Positions 47,413 to 55,448 of a stretch of 64,000 bases of DNA are shown piece by piece. Origin of the DNA: Gabonibacter massiliensis (GTDB lineage: Bacteria > Bacteroidota > Bacteroidia > Bacteroidales > Marinifilaceae); the NCBI GenBank assembly GCA_001487125.1, contig LN913012.1, positions 186,001 to 250,000 of the forward strand, given 5' to 3'. The position numbers were made by a program, and so were the translations under genes. The notes under the pieces were generated by a model. It saw only the letters and a list, made by a program, of their open reading frames with translations. It was not told the DNA's origin and did no database searches. Each line of letters starts with the position of its first letter. Position 1 is the first letter of the stretch.

Positions 47413-49119
47413 ATGAAAAGAGTAAAGTTTATTTATTTATGTTGTGTCCTTGGAATAATAGGTATTCCCGGAGCATTCGCGCAATCGGAAGATAAATTGT
47501 TGACGATACTTTCCGGTGAATTGAATGAACATTACCGGGAATTGCAGGGGGAAAAATTTCCCCCCTATTATATGAATTACAGGATTATCGATACTTGGAG
47601 TACGACGATTGCGGCCTCGTTCGGGGTATTGAGGGACAATCAGTCCAGGCATACCCGGATCATGATTCCGCATATCCGGATCGGGGATTCTCTTCTGGAT
47701 AATTTCAGCTATTACCCGATGGGAGCGGAAGTCTCCGAGAGAGGAATTTCATATGCGGCATTGCCTATCGATGACGAAAATAACGAGAAAGCCATCCGTC
47801 AGGCGATCTGGATGGAGTCCTCTTCCCGGTATGCGTTTGCCTCGGATATATACGAGCGTTCGAAGGCACAAAGTAAGGTGAACGTCAAGAACGAGGACAA
47901 AGCTCCTTATTTCTCTTTCGCTCCCGTGGAGTCTTATTACGAACCTCCTTTCCCGGCTGACCGGTTGAAGGTCGATACGCACGCCTGGATTGTCCGGTTG
48001 AAAAAAATATCCGATTTATTCAACGAGAACATGTATATGACGCGGGGGGAAGCGATCTTGACGTTTGAGGTCGAGCGCCGTTATTTCGTCGATACGGAAG
48101 GTCGGAACGTGGCGGAGAATCTGCCCTATGCCCGGATTATGATTCAGGGGAGTGTTACGGCTTTGGACGGTATGGAACTTCCTTTGTTGCTTTCCTATTT
48201 TGCTTACGATCCGGCGGATTTGCCCACGGATGAGCAAATGATTGCGGATACCCGTGAGATGGTAAAAATGTTAGCTGCCTTACGGGAGGCTCCGGTTGCC
48301 GAACCTTATACCGGACCGGCTTTGTTATCGGGAGCTGCCAGCGGGGTGTTTTTTCACGAGATATTCGGACATCGGCTGGAAGGACAACGCATGAAAACGG
48401 ATGAAGACGGGCAGACATTTAAACAGATGGTGGGGGAGAGTGTATTGGCTCCCGATTTTCAGGTGTTCGACGATCCGACCTTGTCCCGTTATTCCGGGAA
48501 GGCTTTGAATGGTTATTATAAATTTGATGATCAGGGGATCCGTTCCAAACGGGTTGACGTAGTTGTCGACGGTAAATTACGCGATTTTTTGATGACCCGG
48601 GTACCGATAGACGGATTTCCCATGACTAACGGGCATGCTCGTGCCAGTGATGGATTCGATCCGGTATCCCGGCAATCCAATCTCTGTATCGAAACGAAAT
48701 CCCCGAAGACGAAAGAAGAGCTGCGACGCATGTTAGTCGAAGAGGTGAAAAAGCAGAAAAAGGAGTACGGTTATTTCTTTAAGGAGGTGACGAGCGGTCT
48801 GACTTACACGGGTAAGGGCAGTACCAATTCGTTTAACGTGACCCCCTTGGTAGTCTATCGGATTTACACGGATGGTCGTCCGGATGAATTGGTTCGGGGA
48901 GTGATATTGATCGGGACCCCCTTGTCGATGTTTTCGAATATCGTGTGTGCGGGAGACGATCCCGACGTGTTTGTAGGGGTCTGTGGGGCGGAATCCGGAA
49001 ATGTTCAGGTTACGGCCGTATCTCCGACTATTTTGGTTAGCAAAATAGAGACGCAGCGCACGGCTAAGTCCAGCATTCTGCCTCCTATTCTCCCGAGAGT
49101 GTATTTACCTCAAAAATAG
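47413..49119 (+). CDS. Exported TldD-like metallopeptidase
   Basis: A 568-residue TldD/PmbA-family protein with a signal peptide (MKRVKFIYLCCVLGIIGIPG then AFAQ). The catalytic zinc motif is HEIFGH at residues 315-320 (HExxxH), and the third ligand is most likely Cys524 in GVCGAESGNVQVTAVSPT, matching the conserved Cys of E. coli TldD. Thus it keeps a complete active site. TldD/TldE heterodimers unfold and cut peptides in the cytoplasm. Here both partners carry signal peptides and should act in the periplasm or outside. It follows the small lipoprotein by 5 bases and precedes the partner by 41 bases. Confidence 0.88.
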   Translation: MKRVKFIYLCCVLGIIGIPGAFAQSEDKLLTILSGELNEHYRELQGEKFPPYYMNYRIIDTWSTTIAASFGVLRDNQSRHTRIMIPHIRIGDSLLDNFSYYPMGAEVSERGISYAALPIDDENNEKAIRQAIWMESSSRYAFASDIYERSKAQSKVNVKNEDKAPYFSFAPVESYYEPPFPADRLKVDTHAWIVRLKKISDLFNENMYMTRGEAILTFEVERRYFVDTEGRNVAENLPYARIMIQGSVTALDGMELPLLLSYFAYDPADLPTDEQMIADTREMVKMLAALREAPVAEPYTGPALLSGAASGVFFHEIFGHRLEGQRMKTDEDGQTFKQMVGESVLAPDFQVFDDPTLSRYSGKALNGYYKFDDQGIRSKRVDVVVDGKLRDFLMTRVPIDGFPMTNGHARASDGFDPVSRQSNLCIETKSPKTKEELRRMLVEEVKKQKKEYGYFFKEVTSGLTYTGKGSTNSFNVTPLVVYRIYTDGRPDELVRGVILIGTPLSMFSNIVCAGDDPDVFVGVCGAESGNVQVTAVSPTILVSKIETQRTAKSSILPPILPRVYLPQK

Positions 49120-49160
49120 TTGAATGAAAAAATGGAGTTATGGATAAAAATGGAAAAATA

Positions 49161-50810
49161 ATGAAATATGGAGTGCTGTTAGCGTCGATTTTACTCTCGG
49201 GTGTCTTGCATGCCCAGACCCCGGAAGAGATGACTATCTTTACGGCGCTGGGCGATGAACAGATGAGAACGAAAGAGCAGTTAGCACTTCCGATGATGAG
49301 CAGGCCGTTCTATGTTTCCTACACGGTTTCTCTTTCCCGTCAATATTCGGTAGAAGCTACCTTGGGGTCCGTGTTGAACTCGGTTCATTTGCCCCTTCAC
49401 CTGATGGGAACGGCACAGGTATTAATCGGCGACTACAATCGCACGAATGATTTACGCCACGTGGGACAATTTTTAAGAGTGGATTTAGGAGGAGAAATCG
49501 ATTATAATGCGATTCGTTTCGGTTTTTGGTTAGCTTCCGATCAGGCGTACAAGATCGCATTACAGGAATTTTCAGCCAAGAAAGCTTACCTGGAAGCTAA
49601 TCCTTACGAGGTTCCTCAGGGGCTTCCCGATCTGTTGCCGACCCCTTCGGTAGAGAAGATGGTTCAGGCAAAACAACCTTATATTTCCGATATTTCGGAG
49701 GTGGAAACCGTGGCACGGGAATTATCTGCCGCGTTCGATCATTACAAGGAGATTATCGGATCGAAAGTGGTATTGCAGGGAAACGAGATGACTTTTTATA
49801 AGCTGACTACGGAGCAGGTAGCAATCAAACAACCGTTGGATTTCGTGGAGTTGTATATGGAGGCAGCCGTTATGACGGCAACCGGGGAATATATCCGCGA
49901 TTCCTATATTTTACTTGCCCCCTCGTTTGCTGCCTTACCTGCGGTCGATGATCTCAAACAAGTCGTGGCTGGTTTTGCCCGGCGTCTGATGGATCTGAGA
50001 AACGCAGAGGTGTTCCGGGAGGAGTACAATGGGCCGATTCTTTTTGAAAACGAAGCCGTACGGCAGATTTTTACAGAGAATCTGTTGGGGAATAACGGTG
50101 GTCTATGTACTTATCGTATGCCGTTGGGGGAGAGGGAGGCGACGACCTCTTTCGAAGACAGGATCGGGAAAAAATTGCTCGATTCCCGGTTGAGTGTAGT
50201 GAATTACAGTTCCATGACGGAATATATGAGTGTACCCCTATTGGGAAGCTATGTCGTGGATGCCGAGGGGGTGGTTCCTGAAGAAGAGATGCTGCTCGTG
50301 GATAAAGGCGTTTTGAAAAAGGAGTTGAACGGGAAGATTCCGACGAATAAAGTGCGTTATTCCACCGGAAGTGCCCGATTTATTCCCGCCCGCGGTGACG
50401 TGATCTACGTGACTGCTCCCGGAACGCTCCATGTGAAAGCGAACGACGGCTTAAAACCCGAAGCCATGAAAAAAGCCTTACTTAAAGCGGCAAAAGAAGA
50501 GAAACTGGATTACGCTTATATCGTGCGTCGCTTGTCCGGTAACGCTTCCTTGTTGTATCGGGTGGATGTGAAAACAGGAAAAGAGACCCAGGTCCGATTC
50601 GGGAAGGTTTCTCCCGTGAACATGGCTAAGTTGAAAAATATCAGGGCGATTTGCTCCTCGGAGAGGGTAAATAATTTTATACTCGATAAGGGAGCCGTCG
50701 TATCGATGATCTACCCCGCATCCTTTCTTTTGGATAACGCGGATATAACTGTCATGGATGTCCGGAAAAGAAAACTTCCGGCTCTGAAGAATCCATTACA
50801 GGAATACTAA
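49161..50810 (+). CDS. Exported TldE-like partner (no zinc motif)
   Basis: A 549-residue protein with signal peptide MKYGVLLASILLSGVLHAQ. It is a TldD/PmbA-family member by fold order. The region that in TldD carries HExxxH reads NEAVRQIFTENLLGNNGG near residue 300, so it cannot bind catalytic zinc in that way, as is normal for TldE (PmbA). It is expected to be the non-catalytic partner of the preceding protein. ATG at 49161 is preferred over 49140 because it gives a clean signal peptide. It is the last gene of the operon. The high similarity in length (568 and 549) suggests they arose by duplication. Confidence 0.8.
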   Translation: MKYGVLLASILLSGVLHAQTPEEMTIFTALGDEQMRTKEQLALPMMSRPFYVSYTVSLSRQYSVEATLGSVLNSVHLPLHLMGTAQVLIGDYNRTNDLRHVGQFLRVDLGGEIDYNAIRFGFWLASDQAYKIALQEFSAKKAYLEANPYEVPQGLPDLLPTPSVEKMVQAKQPYISDISEVETVARELSAAFDHYKEIIGSKVVLQGNEMTFYKLTTEQVAIKQPLDFVELYMEAAVMTATGEYIRDSYILLAPSFAALPAVDDLKQVVAGFARRLMDLRNAEVFREEYNGPILFENEAVRQIFTENLLGNNGGLCTYRMPLGEREATTSFEDRIGKKLLDSRLSVVNYSSMTEYMSVPLLGSYVVDAEGVVPEEEMLLVDKGVLKKELNGKIPTNKVRYSTGSARFIPARGDVIYVTAPGTLHVKANDGLKPEAMKKALLKAAKEEKLDYAYIVRRLSGNASLLYRVDVKTGKETQVRFGKVSPVNMAKLKNIRAICSSERVNNFILDKGAVVSMIYPASFLLDNADITVMDVRKRKLPALKNPLQEY

Positions 50811-50818
50811 TTTTTTAA

Positions 50819-50862
50819 TTTCGGCTATCGGAAGATGTCTAACTTTAATCCGGTAGCCGAAA
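50819..50862 (+). terminator. Hairpin after the SusC/SusD/TldD operon
   Basis: tttcggctatcgga (50819-50832) pairs with tccggtagccgaaa (50849-50862) with one G-T pair, giving a 14-bp stem. There is no good T-run, so it may be a terminator of limited efficiency or an RNA-stabilising structure. Confidence 0.5.
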
Positions 50863-50933
50863 CTTTCAGCTAAAAATCCGATCTTACTTTATTAGGAAAT
50901 ACAATGATTTATAATTTATAATCTACAATTACC

Positions 50934-51665
50934 TCATTGTATTCGTTTGATTTCACCTCCGGTGCTTACCCTGCCGTTTAACAGGGGAGAACCTTTGTAA
51001 TGAACCTCACCTCCGGTAGATGCCGTGTATTCCAGATGATTTACCGCGTGTATTCTTATTTCGGCGGAAGTACTCGCTTGTGCTGAAACTTCTTTTGCTA
51101 TAAGCTCTATTGCATCGATGTCTCCTGAAGTGCTTGCCCGAGCGTTAAGTACGTTTGTCGTCCCTTTTAATGAAATTTCGCCCGAGGTGCTGGCTTTTAT
51201 ATCTATTTGATTGGCATCGACGGCTATCTCGATTTCTCCTGACGTGGATGCGTTCAGATCCAGATTGTCTACTTGCCAAGTCGCGGTACTTTTGATTTTG
51301 CCCGAGGTTGAAGCATGTAATGCTGTAATCTTGGGTAGGGTCACGTGTACTTTTATATCTTCACGTGATTTTACATTAATACCCTCCTGTAGGGTGAGAT
51401 GTAATAAATGATTTAAAACATTCGTTTCTATATAAGGGAGTATGTTGTCCTCTGCCTCCACTTTGACGGTGAAGTTTTCTCCTTGAGTCAAAAATACATG
51501 TATTGACCGCGAAGCTTTGATCTTATCAAACAAGGCGACGTTTCTCTCTTCTGTTACAATATTTCCGGAACCTTTTATTGCTTTCTGCTGGGCATTGACA
51601 CAACCGATTAAGCTTGCGTATGCTAATGTAAGTGCTATAACAAATGCTTTCATTGTTTTTGACAT
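50934..51665 (-). CDS. DUF2807 (head GIN domain) exported protein
   Basis: A 243-residue protein with a signal peptide (MKAFVIALTLAYASLIGCVN). An internal ATG at 51653 is a possible alternative start. The mature part is a DUF2807/GIN domain: GNIVTEERNVALFDKIKAS, then a ladder of short beta turns with the repeating unit ASTSGEI (at about residues 117, 139, 157, 175, 193 and 211). The repeats build a right-handed beta-helix. The function of the family is not known; it is often next to regulators in Bacteroidetes. It is monocistronic and divergent from copB. Confidence 0.9.
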   Translation of the reverse strand: MSKTMKAFVIALTLAYASLIGCVNAQQKAIKGSGNIVTEERNVALFDKIKASRSIHVFLTQGENFTVKVEAEDNILPYIETNVLNHLLHLTLQEGINVKSREDIKVHVTLPKITALHASTSGKIKSTATWQVDNLDLNASTSGEIEIAVDANQIDIKASTSGEISLKGTTNVLNARASTSGDIDAIELIAKEVSAQASTSAEIRIHAVNHLEYTASTGGEVHYKGSPLLNGRVSTGGEIKRIQ

Positions 51666-52030
51666 TAAGGTTTACAATAACGAACTTGATGTAAAGTTAG
51701 TAAAATTATATGTCACAAAGAACAGTTATTGATTAAGGACGACAGAATTTTGCGATTCAGGGATTATATGATTCTATAATTCAAAGATTGAGTAATTCAT
51801 ATCAGATCGTGTATTATTGTAGATTTTAGATTGACGATTTCAGATTTAAGGACAATGGGATTGCGTGATCCGACGATTGAGTGATAAAAAATTTACGATC
51901 CTAATAATCTTATGAATATTATAGACTTTAAGAACCTTATGGACCTGGATGATTCTGTGAATGTTTTAGTTTAAAATGTCACATATGAGGTAATTCTTTC
52001 GTACATCTGTAGTCATTAAATTGAAAATAT
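51666..52030. other. Low-complexity intergenic region between DUF2807 and copB
   Basis: 365 bases with many gatt-type words, e.g. gattgagtaatt (51786-51797) and gattgagtgat (51875-51885). The latter echoes the GAGTGATT octamer array at 1713-1808. No open frame or RNA gene is visible, and no clear promoter was found for copB. Confidence 0.5.
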
Positions 52031-54073
52031 ATGGAACAGAATCATACGATGAAAATGGATATGAAAGGTGATATGACTGGAAATGAGAAAGGGAGTGATA
52101 TGGGAGGTCATATGATGAGTATGGGTAATTTGAAGCAAAAGTTTTGGGTTTCACTTGTTGTGGCCATACCGGTTTTGTTGTTTTCCCCGATGATGGGGAT
52201 ACATGCTTCGGGGCTTCTGTCGTTTCCGGGGGCTTCTTGGGTTGTACTCGTTTTGGCTACTTTTCTCTTTTTTTACGGAGGGAGACCTTTTTTATCCGGG
52301 GCGAAAATGGAATTGAAGATGAAAAGTCCGGCCATGATGACATTGATTGCCATGGGAATCATTGTGTCTTATGGCTATAGTATATACGCTTTTATTGCGA
52401 ATAATATTTTGCGTACTATTGATCATAAGATGGAATTCTTTTGGGAGTTAGCCACGCTAATCGTGATTATGCTATTGGGACATTGGGTTGAAATGAGGGC
52501 CGTGGGACGTGCAGGTAATGCTTTGCAAAAGATGGCGGAATTACTTCCCGGAAGTGCACACCTTATCCAGCAGGATGGAAGTACTAAAGATGTTCCTCTG
52601 CAAGAAGTGAGAGTCGGACAGCAGGTGACGGTAAAATTGAATGAACGAATTCCGACGGACGGAAAAATCGTTTCGGGAGAAACGACAGTGAATGAATCTA
52701 TGGTCACAGGGGAATCAAGAGCAATAAAAAAAGGAGTCGGGGCGACAGTTATCGGAGGCTCGCTCAATGGAAACGGAACCCTGGTGATTGAGGTGACCGG
52801 AACGGGGGAGTCCGGTTATCTTGCCCAAGTTATGAAATTAGTTCGCGATGCACAACAGGATAAATCCAGGGTGGAGTCGATTTCCGATAAGGTGGCAAAG
52901 GCTCTTTTCTATGTGGCGTTGTTTGTGGGAATACTTGCTTTTATTCTTTGGCTGATCATCGATCAGGATTTAAATACGGCATTGACCCGTATGGTGACTG
53001 TATTCATTATTGCCTGTCCGCATGCGTTAGGATTGGCTATTCCTTTGGTGATCGCTCGTTCCACCTCTTTAGGTGCTACTCATGGACTTTTGATACGGAA
53101 TAGAAATGCACTCGAGATAGCCAGAAAAATTAACGTGGTCACCATGGATAAAACAGGAACCTTGACGGAAGGAAATTTTCGGATAAATGAACTGAAAACT
53201 CTTTCTGATAAATGGAATGAAGGACAGGTTATAAGCATGATGGCCGCATTGGAAATCCATTCGGATCATCCGTTGGCTCAGGGTATTGTAGAAGAGGTTC
53301 AAAAAAGAAATAGTACGATGGCCGTGGCCCAGCATGTTACGCTTATAGACGGAACGGGATTGATGGGGGAGATCGACAATGCACCCGTGAAGCTTGTTGC
53401 GGTTACCTATTTAAATCGGAATCGTATACCCTACGATTCTGCTGAATTTGATCGATTGGCGCGACAAGGAAATTCAATCAGTTATCTCTTGTGGAAAGAA
53501 GAAGCGATCGGTTTGGTAGCCCAAGGTGACCAGGTGAAACCGGAAGCCGGTGAAACGATCGAGGCTTTGCGAAAAGAGCATATCGTTTCAGTTATGTTAA
53601 CGGGAGATAATCCTACATCTGCAATGACTATTGCCAAAACGTTGGGAATAGACAACGTGCATGCTTCTTTACTTCCCGGGGATAAAGAAAAAGTGATTGA
53701 AGAATATCAACAAAAAGGAGAAAAAGTCATGATGGTCGGAGATGGGGTAAACGATGCTCCTGCATTGGCTCGTGCGGATATCGGTGTCGCCATCGGTGCG
53801 GGTACGGATGTCGCTATCGATTCTGCAGATGTGGTTTTGGTACAGAGTAATCCCTACGATATCATTCACTTCTTATCATTGGCTAAAAGAACTTCCTCCA
53901 AAATGGTACAGAATCTATGGTGGGCTGCTGGATACAACATCATAGCCATCCCGTTGGCTGCCGGAATCCTTGCCCCGGTCGGCATCGTTTTAAGCCCCGC
54001 CATGGGAGCCATCTTTATGTCATTGAGTACAGTCATCGTGGCTGTCAATGCTTTATCGCTTAAAATGAAATAA
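52031..54073 (+). CDS. copB: Copper-type P1B-ATPase (CopB-like)
   Basis: A 680-residue heavy-metal P-type ATPase. The N-terminus has a Met/His-rich tail (HTMKMDMKGDMTG, MGGHMMSMGN) in place of a CxxC domain. The transmembrane metal site is ACPHALGLAIPLV (CPH), typical of the P1B-3 CopB group, which exports Cu(+/2+) or Ag. Actuator TGES is in SMVTGESRAIKKG, the phosphorylated Asp in MDKTGTLTEG, the HP dipeptide in HSDHPLAQGI, and the hinge in VGDGVNDAPALARADIG. It is monocistronic. No CueR or CsoR regulator is adjacent. Confidence 0.9.
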   Translation: MEQNHTMKMDMKGDMTGNEKGSDMGGHMMSMGNLKQKFWVSLVVAIPVLLFSPMMGIHASGLLSFPGASWVVLVLATFLFFYGGRPFLSGAKMELKMKSPAMMTLIAMGIIVSYGYSIYAFIANNILRTIDHKMEFFWELATLIVIMLLGHWVEMRAVGRAGNALQKMAELLPGSAHLIQQDGSTKDVPLQEVRVGQQVTVKLNERIPTDGKIVSGETTVNESMVTGESRAIKKGVGATVIGGSLNGNGTLVIEVTGTGESGYLAQVMKLVRDAQQDKSRVESISDKVAKALFYVALFVGILAFILWLIIDQDLNTALTRMVTVFIIACPHALGLAIPLVIARSTSLGATHGLLIRNRNALEIARKINVVTMDKTGTLTEGNFRINELKTLSDKWNEGQVISMMAALEIHSDHPLAQGIVEEVQKRNSTMAVAQHVTLIDGTGLMGEIDNAPVKLVAVTYLNRNRIPYDSAEFDRLARQGNSISYLLWKEEAIGLVAQGDQVKPEAGETIEALRKEHIVSVMLTGDNPTSAMTIAKTLGIDNVHASLLPGDKEKVIEEYQQKGEKVMMVGDGVNDAPALARADIGVAIGAGTDVAIDSADVVLVQSNPYDIIHFLSLAKRTSSKMVQNLWWAAGYNIIAIPLAAGILAPVGIVLSPAMGAIFMSLSTVIVAVNALSLKMK

Positions 54074-54110
54074 CGCATCCCAGTATGTTATATTAATATC
54101 AATTAAATGT

Positions 54111-54128
54111 CCGTCCCCGTGGGTGATT
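54111..54128. repeat. 18-bp direct repeat, left copy
   Basis: ccgtccccgtgggtgatt, exact copy at 55431-55448. It starts 37 bases after the copB stop. A gggagacgg follows at 54150-54158 and can pair with the ccgtcccc part, so the RNA may fold as a terminator-like hairpin. Confidence 0.85.
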
Positions 54129-54188
54129 AAGAAACCATCTCTTTTTTAGGGAGACGGCTTCATCGTATTTATTTATGTAATAAATTAT

Positions 54189-54893
54189 TTAGTGTGTTTT
54201 GTCGTTTTGAGGAGGTGGATCACCAAATAATTCGGGATGTTCTTCTATGTATTTCAGCTGTTCTTGAGCTCGTTTATATTGTTCTACGAAGTATTCACAC
54301 AAACGTTCAGCAGAAACTGGTTCTCCGGTAACTCTGAAATACAAGGGTTTGCCTTTTTTCTCATAAGTTACAAATTCTCGTGTACTTCCATGTACGAATA
54401 TTTTGCAATGTTTTGTTCCGGCTTTGTATAAAGAATCGCATAGCCATGAAATTGTTTTTCCATACGTGGGAGTTAGTTGATTGAGTACCCATACCCCGTG
54501 TACTTTCTCGATAAGTATTCGGGCTTTAGCAATTCCGTCCCGTTCGGTTATGATGTTCAGTTTGTTTAATGGGATCATACATTTTAATAAATTTTCTTCA
54601 GAAGGGTTATCGTAAAATTGCTTCGTGTCGAATTTGTAGTACGAGAGGGCAGAGAGCTTGTATTGCTCAAGTTCACTCATGAATTTTCTGGTAGGACTAC
54701 TTTTAATAATCTCTGAAGATTTTGAAAGTTCTTCCGGTGCGTAATACGATTTTAAGTCTCTTACAATATCCTTGTAGTCATCGCCAAGATCTTTACTGAT
54801 TTCTTGGAAAACGTAACGTTCTACTATTTTCTGTTTCTCTTCGGAACAAGATAAAAACGCGAATACGACATATACTAATATATATTTTTTCAT
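54189..54893 (-). CDS. Hypothetical lipoprotein
   Basis: A 234-residue lipoprotein (signal MKKYILVYVVFAFLSCSEE). The mature part is mixed helical/beta and ends in a charged, Gln-rich tail with a proline run (FGDPPPQNDKTH). I do not recognise it. It lies between 18-bp direct repeats together with the decayed gene at 55042. The region is more AT-rich than copB. Confidence 0.65.
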   Translation of the reverse strand: MKKYILVYVVFAFLSCSEEKQKIVERYVFQEISKDLGDDYKDIVRDLKSYYAPEELSKSSEIIKSSPTRKFMSELEQYKLSALSYYKFDTKQFYDNPSEENLLKCMIPLNKLNIITERDGIAKARILIEKVHGVWVLNQLTPTYGKTISWLCDSLYKAGTKHCKIFVHGSTREFVTYEKKGKPLYFRVTGEPVSAERLCEYFVEQYKRAQEQLKYIEEHPELFGDPPPQNDKTH

Positions 54894-55447
54894 AATTATT
54901 TAAGTTAGATATTAATAATAAATAATAACTTGTTAATCCTTTGAAGTATACAAATAATCTGGTGGAGTATCCATAATATAAAAATTTAATAGTAATGTAA
55001 ATCAATAGTTGAAAATCACCTGTTTTCTTGTATGTATATCATCAGTCGTCATCTAATGACTCAAATTCGAATCCTTTAATTTTTTCTCGTCTCTTATGAT
55101 ATGAATGGATTGTTTAAGGTAAACATGCTATCAAAATTTATTTTTTTAATGTCCGGAAATAAGCTACCTGATGTTTTTTCCCAAACAAAAAATGATATTC
55201 CGAAAATTCTGTTATCCTCTGTGACGATAAGGGATCTTAGAATAATAGTTGAATCATAAATGAGATAATAAGACGTTTTATGACTTGTAATATTAATTTA
55301 TTATATGCAAATATAGGGATATTATTTCCAATATACGATTATATTTTCTGAATAAACTGAATGATACTAATTCTGTATACGGATTAACTCGCGGAGACGG
55401 TTCTTTTGAACTAAGAATCACCCACGAGAACCGTCCCCGTGGGTGAT
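54894..55447. other. Intergenic region with pseudogene and structured repeats
   Basis: 554 bases. About 55036-55386 is a shortened copy of the 38.4-39.1 kb gene with its upstream DNA, and 55391-55448 is a compact cluster of inverted and direct repeats. The left part (54894-55035) shows nothing identifiable. Confidence 0.6.
55042..55281 (-). pseudogene. Decayed copy of the 191-residue exported protein
   Basis: Bases from about 55042 to 55281 align with the two ends of the gene at 38408-38983. Identical runs include aaaattctgttatcct near 55203 and gtcatcta near 55048. The middle about 330 bases are gone, with the join near 55100. The position of the start codon reads ATA and not ATG. Upstream similarity continues to about 55386 (tgcaaatatagggatatt; tattttctg). 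It cannot encode the protein. Confidence 0.75.
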
Positions 55448-55448
55448 T
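55391..55448. repeat. Cluster of inverted repeats with right copy of the 18-bp direct repeat
   Basis: aatcacccacg (55416-55426) is the inverse of cgtgggtgatt (55438-55448). gacggttct (55396-55404) pairs with agaaccgtc (55427-55435). The 18-bp repeat ccgtccccgtgggtgatt is at 55431-55448 and overlaps the first base of the stop codon of the next gene. Two mutually exclusive hairpins can form. On the minus strand this lies just after that gene and may act as its terminator. Confidence 0.75.

Noticed and set aside
54111-55448. Insertion sequence between the 18-bp repeats
   Set aside because: No transposase frame or terminal inverted repeats are present between them. The repeats may mark another kind of event, so only the repeats are reported.
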